Of a stretch of DNA of 64,000 bases, positions 8,662-16,862 are shown one piece after another. Position 1 is the first letter of the stretch. The number at the start of each line of letters is the position of its first letter. The DNA is taken from NCBI RefSeq assembly GCF_003862495.1, contig NZ_RRCH01000003.1, positions 186,001-250,000 of the forward strand, given 5' to 3'. A program made the translations under genes and the position numbers. The notes under the pieces are model-generated. The model ran no database searches. It saw nothing but the letters and a program-made list of their open reading frames with translations, and had not been told where the DNA came from. The DNA is from Halocatena pleomorpha (GTDB lineage Archaea > Halobacteriota > Halobacteria > Halobacteriales > Haloarculaceae).

Positions 8662-8949
8662 ATGTCACCTCCCGACACGTCGACTGGTAGCACGATTGAG
8701 CGTTCCTGTTCCGACTGCGAGCGGTTGCGCGATCAGTCCCCAAGCGCAAAACTGGTGTATCGGGTTCTCGATGAGAGCGAATCGCCGCTCACGACGCGGG
8801 CACTCAGTGACCGCACGCTGCTCTCACCGCGCACGACGCGGTATGCCCTCCGGCGGTTGCGAGAGGCGGATCTCGTTACTCGACAAACCAGTCCCGACGA
8901 TCCACGACAATACCAGTATCAGACGGCTAACATCGATCGCACGCGCTGA
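8662..8949 (+). CDS. Small winged-helix (MarR-like) DNA-binding protein
   Basis: Protein of 95 residues made almost entirely of one winged helix-turn-helix: helices from about residue 28 (SAKLVYRVLDES), a recognition helix LLSPRTTRYALRRLREADLV and a wing with DPRQYQYQ. A CSDC motif near residue 17 could bind metal or sense redox state. A G-rich tract (AGGGGG) five bases before the ATG may serve as a ribosome site. A small hairpin (GACAGC/GCTGTC) lies about 45 bases upstream. Targets are unknown. Confidence 0.75.
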   Translation: MSPPDTSTGSTIERSCSDCERLRDQSPSAKLVYRVLDESESPLTTRALSDRTLLSPRTTRYALRRLREADLVTRQTSPDDPRQYQYQTANIDRTR

Positions 8950-9041
8950 TCAGTCTCGGTGAACTCCGGGAGTGTAATCAAAACACCAAATAAACAATCC
9001 CTACCACGTTCGCACAGTCCACGACGGTTCGTACGAAGGAG

Positions 9042-9446
9042 CTACTCACTGATCCCGAACCCGAGCAGTTGTGATCCCGCCCAGACGGACAGTTCCATCA
9101 CCCGTGCTGAATCTGGAATATGCGCGTCGATATCTAGCGCTTGTAGACCTTCGATCGGAATTTCGAGCTCAAGAGATTCTCGGTTTGGCGATGACCGCTG
9201 GACAGCACGGGTGAATCGAGTCTGAGGTGTCGGATCTATGGACGGTTCACCAAACGCAAGGAGAAGTCCGAGCGCCTCGACAGAAGTCGGATCGAAGTAA
9301 AACTGTGCTCCAGGTCCCAAGCCGGTTGCTCGGATCGCATCCGTTATCACAAGAGCAGCGGTCCTATCTATTGCAGGCCGTGGAAGATCCACTGTCTGTA
9401 TTTTCGTGAGGGTTGTGGCAATGGATGACACGGAATAGCTGAACAC
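9042..9446 (-). CDS. Conserved-looking hypothetical protein
   Basis: Open frame of 134 residues starting at GTG. The centre (ALVITDAIRATGLGPGAQFY) has the rhythm of an AbrB/SpoVT-like swapped-hairpin protein, but I cannot confirm that. No signal peptide or membrane helix is seen. It sits in an AT-rich stretch between two small regulators. I do not recognise it; the codon pattern is consistent with a real gene. Confidence 0.5.
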   Translation of the reverse strand: MFSYSVSSIATTLTKIQTVDLPRPAIDRTAALVITDAIRATGLGPGAQFYFDPTSVEALGLLLAFGEPSIDPTPQTRFTRAVQRSSPNRESLELEIPIEGLQALDIDAHIPDSARVMELSVWAGSQLLGFGISE

Positions 9447-9684
9447 ACAGACCTATCAATGATAGTTATTCACACCCATTTCAACGTGTATCGTGTGCGC
9501 CAGCCAGTAGTAATCGAAGTAACCTTCCAATACGATTATATACAGTATTAATATCGTTTAATTTAGCATCTGATGAAAAGGATTGGGTTCAGATAATAAT
9601 CCATACTATCGAAAAATATTTACTACATTATAATAGAGAAACATTTGTGTACAGTGACAGACTGCGTGGCAACATCAACGAACA

Positions 9685-10056
9685 ATGACGCGACGAGATC
9701 CGACAACACACGTCGAACAACTACGTGAACTGTCTGATCAGGAGTCGTTTTTTGAGCCGATCAGCACGCTGCGTCGACGTACTGTCATTCGGTACATGAA
9801 CCGACTGTCTCCGACTGCTTCGGTCAGTACTAAGGAGCTTGCCCGCGTGTGTGCTTCGATCGAACAGAACGAACCCCTGTCAGCGCTGGCCCGGTCGGAC
9901 TTTCGACGATCCGTTCAGGGACTCCGACAACGAGACGTAACACGGCTTTCGATTGCCGGTGTTCTCGACACCCAAAACACCGATTCCATCGTTCGAGGCG
10001 AGCGGTTCGAGTTGTACGCCGACGTGCTCACAGCCATCGACGCGAAGCTCCAGTGA
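9685..10056 (+). CDS. Haloarchaeal HTH protein, DUF7344-like
   Basis: Protein of 123 residues. The pattern RRRTVIRYMNRLSPTASVST, then ELARVCASIEQNEP, then a basic helix (RSDFRRSVQGLRQRDV) and AGVLDTQNTDSIVRG matches the DUF7344 winged-helix family, abundant in haloarchaea and presumed DNA-binding. Targets are unknown. It lies 88 bases upstream of the Gfo/Idh gene in the same orientation; the palindrome at 10078-10096 lies between them, so it is a candidate regulator of that gene by position only. Confidence 0.7.
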   Translation: MTRRDPTTHVEQLRELSDQESFFEPISTLRRRTVIRYMNRLSPTASVSTKELARVCASIEQNEPLSALARSDFRRSVQGLRQRDVTRLSIAGVLDTQNTDSIVRGERFELYADVLTAIDAKLQ

Positions 10057-10077
10057 GGGGATTGTCGATTGCGTTCA

Positions 10078-10096
10078 GGGAGTTATTTAAACTCCC
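10078..10096. promoter_or_regulatory. Palindrome enclosing a TTTAAA box before the Gfo/Idh gene
   Basis: Seven-base arms GGGAGTT and AACTCCC flank ATTTA, so the TTTAAA box at 10086-10091 lies inside a perfect inverted repeat. A protein bound there would block TBP, so it looks like an operator. It could instead be a weak hairpin terminator for the upstream gene. The downstream ATG is at 10145, implying a leader of about 30 bases. Confidence 0.5.
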
Positions 10097-10144
10097 GGAT
10101 AGCAACCTTCATTACGTCCGGCGTCACAACAGTCAACAGTTGAC

Positions 10145-11233
10145 ATGGTTGGACCGATACAGACTGGAATCGTTGGTTTGGGCACGATCGGACAGTATCA
10201 CGCGGATCAGCTCACGTCGCTTGCCACCCAGCACGAGGTGGCGCTCGCTGGTGGAATGGATATTGCTGATTCGGCCCGGAAACGGTTCCAAAAGATGTTC
10301 GATGTTCCCACATTCGATTCGCATGCGGCCCTGTATGAGGCCGTTGACGCGGTGATCATCACGACGCCGAACCGGTATCACGAGGAGTGCGCGATCGCCG
10401 CCTTGAAGGCTGGACTCGACGTGCTCATCGAAAAACCACTCGCTCATACCACAGAGAGCGCCCAGCGCATCACGCGCGCGGTAGAGGACGAGGAGTCCGT
10501 CTGTCGGGTTGGGTTTCACAACCGTGTTGCCAACCCTGTGGCGGTGTTGGTGAGCTATCTTCGGGATGGTCGGTTCGGGGAGGTGTATCACATTGAGGCA
10601 AACTACCTCCGTCGTCGGGGGATTCCCGGCCGCGGCTCGTGGTTTACGAACGAGGCGACGGCAGGTGGTGGGGCACTCGTCGACATCGGCGCGCACGCGA
10701 TCGATCTCGCGTTATACCTGCTCGAATTTCCGGAGGTAATGGACGTGTCGGGCGTGACGCGGTCGGTGTTCGGTGATCGGTCGGAGTACACGTACCTCGA
10801 CATGCACGGGACGGAGGGAGATGGAGCGTTCGATGTCGATGATTCTGCGAGCGCGTTCATCCGGTGTGGGGATGACACGACAATCGCGCTCGATGTCGCC
10901 TGGGCGGCCAACCGCCCCCCCACGACCGATTTCGTGCTCCACGGGACAGAGGCTGGCGCGAAGCTCGATCTCCATACAGGAGAGTTGACGATCTTCGAGA
11001 CCGACGCCAGTGGTGCACCACACTTCGCTGACAGCACGATCACGACGCGTGAGGACAACGCCCACCGGGTCGAACAGCGCCGATTCCTCGACGCCGTTGC
11101 CGGTACCGAAACGCCACTCGCAACGGTTGAACAAGCGCTCACTACCCAGCGCGTCCTCGAAGCCATCTACCGATCGAGCGACGACGATACCGACGCGTCC
11201 CTCAAACCGAAACCACTGCTCACGCCCGAGTGA
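10145..11233 (+). CDS. Gfo/Idh/MocA family NAD(P)-dependent oxidoreductase
   Basis: Soluble dehydrogenase of 362 residues. The N-terminal Rossmann fold (GIVGLGTIGQYHADQL) is followed by TTPNRYH, the EKPLAHT motif (the conserved Glu-Lys-Pro at about residue 97), then the C-terminal alpha/beta domain with GGGALVDIGAHAIDLALYLL. Such enzymes oxidise or reduce a sugar, inositol or sugar-nucleotide hydroxyl. The substrate cannot be told from sequence. It is followed by a crotonase gene with 68 bases between. A palindrome over its TATA box suggests tight regulation. Confidence 0.9.
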   Translation: MVGPIQTGIVGLGTIGQYHADQLTSLATQHEVALAGGMDIADSARKRFQKMFDVPTFDSHAALYEAVDAVIITTPNRYHEECAIAALKAGLDVLIEKPLAHTTESAQRITRAVEDEESVCRVGFHNRVANPVAVLVSYLRDGRFGEVYHIEANYLRRRGIPGRGSWFTNEATAGGGALVDIGAHAIDLALYLLEFPEVMDVSGVTRSVFGDRSEYTYLDMHGTEGDGAFDVDDSASAFIRCGDDTTIALDVAWAANRPPTTDFVLHGTEAGAKLDLHTGELTIFETDASGAPHFADSTITTREDNAHRVEQRRFLDAVAGTETPLATVEQALTTQRVLEAIYRSSDDDTDASLKPKPLLTPE

Positions 11234-11301
11234 AGCGACGAAATGTCTCCACCGTGGTCGTGAGACAACGGAGTTACGACACTCCGATCGAAAACGAAAG
11301 C

Positions 11302-12072
11302 ATGGCAGAGATAACAGTCAGCCGCAATGACGAAGCCGCGACCGTCACGATCTCGAATCCCGGCCGAATGAACGCGCTTTCGTCAGCGGCGTGTGAAACG
11401 ATGGCTGAATCGTTGCGGACGATCGCTCACGACCGTTCAGTACGGTGTGTGGTCGTTACCGGTGTTGGCGAAGCGTTCTGTTCCGGTATCGATCTTGCAA
11501 GTGGAATCGGGGCTGAGGGACCAGCAGCCGAACTCGAAGGCGGACTGAACGCCATTGCGACAAGCCTCCTCCGAATGGAAAAACCAACCGTGGCGTCAGT
11601 GCCCGGCCCGGCGATCGGTGCCGGTGCCTCGATCGCTACGGCGTGTGACTTCGTGTACGCTGGTGCGTCTGCCGAGTTCGGATGGGGATTCACAGACATC
11701 GGATTGGCCCCCGACACTGGTGCGACCTACGTCCTTCCTCGGCTCGTGGGAATGCGTCGAGCGATGGAACTGCTCACGACTGGCCGACGGATCGATGCTG
11801 AAGAGGCCGTCGAGCTCGGTGTCGCAACCGAGGTGGTCTCGGACTCGAACCTAGACGATGTCGTTGATAAGCGAGTCAAGATGCTGTGTTCGCGACCAAC
11901 GCGAGCGGTTGGGGAAGCGAAACGGCTACTCTTCCGGAACACACACCGCTCGCTAGAGGAAGCGCTTGCTGCTGAGACGCGTGCCCAAAAGCGGATGGTG
12001 ACCACCGAAGACTTCACAGAAGGAATCCAAGCGTTCGCTGAACAGCGAGACCCTACGTTCACTGGTCAGTAG
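11302..12072 (+). CDS. Enoyl-CoA hydratase/isomerase (crotonase) family, PaaG-like
   Basis: Protein of 256 residues with the crotonase pattern: oxyanion-hole segments GEAFCSGIDLA near residue 60 and GPAIGAGASIATACDFVYA near residue 100. The usual hydratase Glu position before the IGL turn is not Glu here (GFTDIGLAPDTGATYVLPRL), and the PDTGAT segment resembles PaaG-type isomerases, which use an Asp. It may therefore be an isomerase (aromatic-epoxide or delta3-delta2 enoyl) rather than a hydratase. The start at 11302 (MAEITVSR) is chosen since the domain begins there. Confidence 0.85.
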   Translation: MAEITVSRNDEAATVTISNPGRMNALSSAACETMAESLRTIAHDRSVRCVVVTGVGEAFCSGIDLASGIGAEGPAAELEGGLNAIATSLLRMEKPTVASVPGPAIGAGASIATACDFVYAGASAEFGWGFTDIGLAPDTGATYVLPRLVGMRRAMELLTTGRRIDAEEAVELGVATEVVSDSNLDDVVDKRVKMLCSRPTRAVGEAKRLLFRNTHRSLEEALAAETRAQKRMVTTEDFTEGIQAFAEQRDPTFTGQ

Positions 12073-12209
12073 TTCTCTCCTATTGTGAACGAGACGTTTG
12101 ATCACTCGGCGTCACACGCTATGTCCGTACTCGTGACTCCAACCACCAGCGTCACAGTTCACATACATTAGGTTAAATACAATTCTATCTATCAAGTAGT
12201 CAGAAGCAA

Positions 12210-12215
12210 TTTATG
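12210..12215 (+). promoter_or_regulatory. TATA box (TTTATG) before the small gene at 12238
   Basis: TTTATG is centred about 25 bases upstream of the ATG at 12238, giving a leaderless transcript for the small gene and probably for the NTP transferase behind it. Confidence 0.45.
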
Positions 12216-12222
12216 CGGGTGT

Positions 12223-12238
12223 GTGGTACTAATACACA
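12223..12238 (+). promoter_or_regulatory. Shared start-proximal element, copy 1
   Basis: GTGGTACTAATACACA ends on the first base of the ATG at 12238. A copy differing at one of sixteen positions occurs at 16843-16858 ahead of another small orphan gene. Possible common operator or conserved initiation region. Confidence 0.35.
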
Positions 12239-12477
12239 TGAACCAGGACAGTGGCGTTCTGTTCTCTGGGGAGAACATTCACGAATCGAACCGTCTGCAC
12301 GCACCCATCAACACAGCGTCGATTTCTGCAGGCACTACTGTATATCGCTCCGTCTTCACGTTCGGTGAGATCAATCCTGTTTGGCTCGGAACACGGGGAG
12401 CCACCTGTTCGAAACTGCCGAGAGCGGCTCTCGACCGTGACGGTGAGGCGGCCGTTCGGAGCGTGATGTCCGCGTGA
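12238..12477 (+). CDS. Small hypothetical protein
   Basis: Open frame of 79 residues (MNQDSGVLFSGENIHESN...). No family recognised, no signal peptide or membrane helix. Support for it being real: a TTTATG box at the right distance and a four-base GTGA overlap with the next gene, which suggests translational coupling. Against: no recognised homologue and ordinary composition. It could be only the leader of the NTP transferase mRNA. Confidence 0.45.
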   Translation: MNQDSGVLFSGENIHESNRLHAPINTASISAGTTVYRSVFTFGEINPVWLGTRGATCSKLPRAALDRDGEAAVRSVMSA

Positions 12478-13100
12478 GCGAAACCGATCTCCCGGTTCTA
12501 GAGTCTGCGAACTACGATGTCGAACCGGATGATGAGGTGGGATGTGTTCTTCTCGCCGCAGGACGTGGCACCCGCTTTAGTGAGGGAAACAAGCTCTTAC
12601 ACGAGATCGACGGCGTACCGATTATCAGGCGAGCGGTACAGCCATTTCTCGCCGTCGCTGAGGATGTCGTCGTTGTCGTCGGTCACGACGCATCCGCCGT
12701 GCGGGCCGCGCTTGATGGTTTAAACGTCACTTTCGTAGTAAACGAGGCGTATCTCCACGGCCAGAGCACGTCACTCCACTGTGGCATCGTTGTGGCCCGC
12801 AATCGAGGATGGAATGGGGTCCTGTTCGGATTGGGAGACATGCCGTTCATCACTTCCCAATCGGTCCAACAACTAGTGAACGTCTACGCAGAATCGACGT
12901 ACACCATCCTCGCGGCCGCCTATGAGGGGATGCAGGGGAATCCAACGCTGTTCGATGCTAGCCACTACGATGCGCTCATTACCATCGAGGGTGACCGGGG
13001 AGGACAGAAACTCATCACGAAATCGAACGAGGCCGTGCTCGTCGAAACGAACGATCCCGGCGTCGTTCGTGATATCGATACTGTTTCGGACATCAAATAG
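12474..13100 (+). CDS. MobA/MocA-like molybdopterin nucleotidyltransferase
   Basis: Protein of 208 residues of the MobA-like NTP transferase family. The nucleotide-binding signature VLLAAGRGTRFSEGNKLL is near residues 24-41, the metal-binding GLGDMPFI near 122-129, and GNPTLFD further on. Family members transfer CMP or GMP to molybdopterin (MocA, MobA); MocA serves xanthine-dehydrogenase-type enzymes. GTG start at 12474 overlaps the previous stop (GTGA). A MoxR ATPase gene follows 102 bases later. That pair recalls molybdenum-hydroxylase maturation clusters (mocA-like and coxD-like genes), but no hydroxylase subunit is in the window. Confidence 0.82.
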   Translation: MSETDLPVLESANYDVEPDDEVGCVLLAAGRGTRFSEGNKLLHEIDGVPIIRRAVQPFLAVAEDVVVVVGHDASAVRAALDGLNVTFVVNEAYLHGQSTSLHCGIVVARNRGWNGVLFGLGDMPFITSQSVQQLVNVYAESTYTILAAAYEGMQGNPTLFDASHYDALITIEGDRGGQKLITKSNEAVLVETNDPGVVRDIDTVSDIK

Positions 13101-13202
13101 CACCGTTGACATGATGCACAATACACGTGTTCTTCTGACGAATTGTTGATGAAAGCTAACAAGATACAGTAATAATATGTAGCTAACGTGTCGAGAACAG
13201 GT

Positions 13203-14150
13203 ATGGAAATCAGCGACGCTACCGCCCGGTGTGATGCGGTCCTCGAAGCCATCGAGACTGCCGTCATCGCTGATCGGGAAGTTCTCGAAACAGTGTTGGT
13301 GGGACTCCTCGCTCGGGGTCACGTCCTGTTAGAGGACGTTCCCGGGACAGGTAAAACACTGACCGCTCGGAGTATGGCTACGGCACTCGGACTTTCGTTT
13401 TCTCGCATTCAGTTCACTCCCGACCTGCTACCCGCAGACATTACGGGTACACACGTCTTCAACGAGCAAGATCGGACGTTCGAATTCTCGCCGGGACCGA
13501 TCTTCACACACATCCTCCTCGCTGATGAGATCAATCGTGCGCCACCGAAAACACAAGCTGCGCTCTTAGAAGCGATGGAAGAAGGACAAGTCACGGTCGA
13601 CGGTGAAACACACGCGCTGCCTGACCCGTTTTTCGTCATCGCAACGCAAAATCCGATCGACATGGAAGGCACGTTCGCGCTTCCTGAAGCACAGGTCGAC
13701 CGCTTCATGATCAAAGCAAGCCTCGGATACCCCGATACGGATGGTGCGATCGAACTTCTGGACCGCCGACTCACTCGTGACCAACAAACACCGTCCGTTC
13801 AAGAGGAGATCACGACCGACCACGTCCGAACACTTCAATCCGTGCCCGAATCGGTCCACGTCGATTCGGATCTTCTTGCGTACATCGTTGCGATTACGGA
13901 AGCGACACGGCAGCAGCCACACGTTTCGGTGGGCGTATCGCCGCGGGGGACACAACGGTTGCTTGAGGCGACCCGAGCGTACGCCGTGCTTCAGGGCCGA
14001 AAGTTCGTCACGCCCGATGATATCAAAACGCTCGTGCCGCCCGTGCTCGCTCACCGACTCGTCCGAACCCCAGAAGCCGCCGTCGAAGAGTTATCAGAAC
14101 GAGAGATCGTTCAAGACATCCTCACCAGCGTTCCCGTGCCGACCGTGTGA
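13203..14150 (+). CDS. MoxR family AAA+ ATPase
   Basis: Protein of 315 residues. Walker A EDVPGTGKTLTA is near residue 43, Walker B LLADEINRAPPKTQAALLEAMEE near 103, followed by sensor I (FFVIATQNPID) and the C-terminal lid with GVSPRGTQRLL. MoxR ATPases act as chaperones for metal-cofactor insertion or protein-complex assembly, normally beside DUF58 and von Willebrand-factor-A genes; none of these is present. The upstream neighbour is a MobA-like transferase, so a CoxD-like role in molybdenum-enzyme maturation is possible. Start at 13203 (MEISDAT) is chosen over one 15 bases earlier. Confidence 0.9.
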   Translation: MEISDATARCDAVLEAIETAVIADREVLETVLVGLLARGHVLLEDVPGTGKTLTARSMATALGLSFSRIQFTPDLLPADITGTHVFNEQDRTFEFSPGPIFTHILLADEINRAPPKTQAALLEAMEEGQVTVDGETHALPDPFFVIATQNPIDMEGTFALPEAQVDRFMIKASLGYPDTDGAIELLDRRLTRDQQTPSVQEEITTDHVRTLQSVPESVHVDSDLLAYIVAITEATRQQPHVSVGVSPRGTQRLLEATRAYAVLQGRKFVTPDDIKTLVPPVLAHRLVRTPEAAVEELSEREIVQDILTSVPVPTV

Positions 14151-14219
14151 TCTCTACTGGATTTGAAGAATCGAACACTTCCTCGTGCCGTTTCCGCGAC
14201 GCGCTTGTCATTCATTGTT

Positions 14220-14244
14220 AGCCACGTATGGAGCAGCCACGTAT
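14220..14244 (+). repeat. Direct repeat AGCCACGTAT x2
   Basis: Two exact 10-base copies at 14220-14229 and 14235-14244, 15 bases apart start to start, in the AT-rich spacer after moxR. A third near-copy (AGCCACGTA) is at 16790-16798. Possible protein-binding sites; could be chance. Confidence 0.4.
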
Positions 14245-14340
14245 CTATTGTATTTCACTATCAATAGACATCATATATTTATTATATTTTATCCGTACTA
14301 CCGGAACTATTATATTAATAGATATAATATTGGAAAGTAG

Positions 14341-14712
14341 ATGTTGATCTGGAGCCGAGAGATCAATGCGGATGACATCGATGTGTGGATTGCTGCGTTA
14401 CGCTTGACCGACGAGGAAAGCGGAGATGTGGGAGTAGAACCCATCGTCCGGACAACGTTACTTGCAATGGCAGCGAGCGACGAAACGTACACGGGCAAGG
14501 ATTTATACCGTGTGTTTCACTCGCCAGTTCGGCGCAAGCAGTTCATCTCGAACGAACAGGATGAAACCACAGTAAGCGGGCGGTCGATGGTCGAACTTTC
14601 GATGGTTGATCAAGCGACGTACTCCCGACTGGCGAATCGGGTCCTGTCGTGTTTCCAGTCAAGTACTGAGCAAACGACGACGGCCGATCATCGTGGTGGA
14701 CGGGTGTCCTGA
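14341..14712 (+). CDS. Hypothetical protein
   Basis: Open frame of 123 residues with an acidic N-terminal half (INADDIDVWIAALRLTDEESG) and a basic, Ser-rich tail. No recognised family, signal peptide or membrane helix. AT-rich sequence with TTAATA-type boxes precedes the ATG. It stands alone between moxR and a long spacer. Coding status is likely from length and composition. Confidence 0.5.
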   Translation: MLIWSREINADDIDVWIAALRLTDEESGDVGVEPIVRTTLLAMAASDETYTGKDLYRVFHSPVRRKQFISNEQDETTVSGRSMVELSMVDQATYSRLANRVLSCFQSSTEQTTTADHRGGRVS

Positions 14713-15065
14713 TTTACAGTATCAGTGGACAGATCCCAGCAATCGACAGGTGACATGTCTTACGGAACTAATCTTCTTATTTGATAAGTCAGATGAGGTT
14801 ACGGCACTATTCTCGTAATTATATGGCATCGACATAGTGTTCATATGCTACATATCAAATTGCACAATAAGATTTAATATTATTACGATCAAATTTCACT
14901 ACCAATCGTCGGGAATAGACGAGGGACACGGTTGTGGTATTTCCTCGCCTCACGTAAGTTTCAATCGGATTATCCAGGATCCAAAGCGAATACAGCCGAT
15001 ACGGCAGAAGCGTCCGCTGTCCGTAACATAACTGCTCAGATAAATAAAGGGTAGAGACTCGATTG
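14713..15065. other. 353-base AT-rich spacer
   Basis: Lies between the ends of a rightward orphan gene and a leftward arylsulfotransferase-like gene. I see short A/T runs but no convincing gene, RNA, repeat or terminator hairpin. Confidence 0.5.
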
Positions 15066-16514
15066 TCAACTAGTGCGAAGTCGGCATACGTGGCGACGAA
15101 GCACTGTGCTGATCCGTCCGCGATGGATGAAAAACTCTCCACCGCCCCAGACAACGCCGACGAGTGCCCCACAGCTGAGGAGGAAAAATCCGTTAGGACT
15201 CAGCCAGACGGGACGGATCCACGGAGCGACTTTGCTGAATCGATCGAGACCAGCCGCGATCACGTGATCTCCCGGAACCCCTTCGGTGGCTGTGGCGATC
15301 TGGTCTGTGAGTTTCGGGCCAGTGATATCCTGTCTCGGGTTCACCGATCCGTTCGTGAGGGAGTGGCTTCCCGTTTGGTTCAGTTCCTGCATCGTCGGTC
15401 CATCCGGTTCATGCCCATGTGCGGGCCGTTCCACGTCATAGGGGAGCCACGGCGCACTGTACTCCCAAACAACAGTGCCGTTGGGAGAGATCTCGATAAC
15501 CCGGTGGTTGAGAGTGTCCGTGATCAGGGTGTTGCCGGTGGGAAGCCGATCGGCGTCCCGTGGCCACGAGAGTTGGTCAACGCCAGCCTCCCACGTCTGA
15601 TTCCAATCACAGTTTGGTTTCATATCACCGTCGAGCGGGTGATCTGAATCGGCTCGGTCGCAGGCGTATTCGACGACTCGATCGTTCTCGCTGTCGGCAA
15701 CGAGGAACGTCGGTCGTCCATCGGGACCCTGAAGATACGACGGATTGTGTTGCTCATACAGTGTCGAATGGCTCTCATCCTCACCTAATCGCATGACGAT
15801 TTTATTGGTCGATCGATTGATGACGATGACTTCGTCGAAATTCCGTGGCGAGACCATGTACAACCCGGGGGAAATGATGTCAACATCGTTGACGTGTGTC
15901 CAGTCGTCCGAGGAAACGCCCGCATCGGTTTCGTTCGGATAATGGTCACGGAAACGCCACTCCCAGTCGATTTCGTCGGTTGTTCGGTTGTAAACGTACA
16001 AACGGTCATTACTGGTGCCGTTTTCCGTGTTGCGCATGTTTGCCACGAGTAGATTCCCGTTTTCGGTCAGGGTGATGTCGTGGGTATCCCACAACGGAAG
16101 CGTTTCAGACCATTTGACGGTACCCGTGTCTGGTTCGACACGCAAAACGCGTGTTTTTTGTTTTTCGATCGTGCCGACGACAAGAAGATCGCCGTTCGCA
16201 AGCGGATCGACATCGTAAAACCACGATACGTCAAGTTGATCACCAGAAGTGTGCCACCCGAGGGAACCGTTCGGGGCGACTGAAAGAAGCCGTGCCGGCT
16301 TCTGTGGATTTGTTACTCCCCAAATGTTATACCCTTGAACAGAAATGACAGTATCCCCCGGTGGCTCCCGATCGATAGAAACTGGATGTACTTCCGGCGG
16401 CGAGTAGCCAATCGTCGCTGACACTGCTGAGACACACAGAAGGAGGATTACCAAACCAAGACACAGACGAACGACACCCAAACGACCCGACAGTAACGAA
16501 CGGAGAGCACTCAT
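15066..16514 (-). CDS. Membrane-anchored arylsulfotransferase (ASST)-like beta-propeller protein
   Basis: Protein of 482 residues. Signal or anchor helix at residues 11-34 (LGVVRLCLGLVILLLCVSAVSA), then repeated propeller blades with Trp/Asp/Asn signatures (SWFYDVDPLANGDLLVVG, WPRDADRLPTGNTLITDT, NHRVIEISPNGTVVWEYS), and a C-terminal helix near 440-465 (FFLLSCGALVGVVWGGGEFF). It fits the ASST-type family, which in bacteria moves sulfate between phenolic compounds. Many haloarchaeal members exist without known function. The catalytic His cannot be assigned safely here. A TATATATTT box about 32 bases upstream supports the start. Confidence 0.75.
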   Translation of the reverse strand: MSALRSLLSGRLGVVRLCLGLVILLLCVSAVSATIGYSPPEVHPVSIDREPPGDTVISVQGYNIWGVTNPQKPARLLSVAPNGSLGWHTSGDQLDVSWFYDVDPLANGDLLVVGTIEKQKTRVLRVEPDTGTVKWSETLPLWDTHDITLTENGNLLVANMRNTENGTSNDRLYVYNRTTDEIDWEWRFRDHYPNETDAGVSSDDWTHVNDVDIISPGLYMVSPRNFDEVIVINRSTNKIVMRLGEDESHSTLYEQHNPSYLQGPDGRPTFLVADSENDRVVEYACDRADSDHPLDGDMKPNCDWNQTWEAGVDQLSWPRDADRLPTGNTLITDTLNHRVIEISPNGTVVWEYSAPWLPYDVERPAHGHEPDGPTMQELNQTGSHSLTNGSVNPRQDITGPKLTDQIATATEGVPGDHVIAAGLDRFSKVAPWIRPVWLSPNGFFLLSCGALVGVVWGGGEFFIHRGRISTVLRRHVCRLRTS

Positions 16515-16541
16515 TACGAATTTGCTCGTGTGTCATTACCA

Positions 16542-16550
16542 AATATATAC
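16542..16550 (-). promoter_or_regulatory. TATA box of the ASST-like gene
   Basis: Reads GTATATATT on the minus strand, centred about 32 bases before the ATG at 16514. Confidence 0.55.
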
Positions 16551-16830
16551 CGATTCAATAAGCAATTGTTACTAATCTATTATTTATTGTATTCAGATCG
16601 GGACCGTATTTGTAATCCAACGATCCTCTTCGAGGTCTACGGATCATACTGAGAAGTGATCGGTTGAATGACACAACGCCGAAACCCGTTTGGGAAATCA
16701 CTACCGATTCAGAATCATATACCAAAAATTCTGAGAAAATTTAATACATGAAGACAAATGATATACAAGCAGAAGGAATGCTATCTACTAGCCACGTAAC
16801 CTGGTGTCACAGCGACCGATAAGGTTCCCT

Positions 16831-16858
16831 TACCACGATATTGTGGTAGTAATACACA
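16831..16858 (+). promoter_or_regulatory. Inverted repeat plus shared start-proximal element, copy 2
   Basis: TACCAC (16831-16836) and GTGGTA (16843-16848) form an inverted repeat. The right arm begins GTGGTAGTAATACACA (16843-16858), which matches the element at 12223-12238 at 15 of 16 positions. Both sit just before a short orphan gene. Candidate binding site of a shared regulator. Confidence 0.4.
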
Positions 16859-16862
16859 AAAT

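Larger units (their letters stand above)
16515..16862. other. 348-base AT-rich divergent spacer
   Basis: Holds the promoter of the ASST-like gene (16542-16550, minus), a near-copy of the 14.2 kb repeat (AGCCACGTA, 16790-16798), and the inverted repeat and start element before the gene at 16863. No gene seen. Confidence 0.5.
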
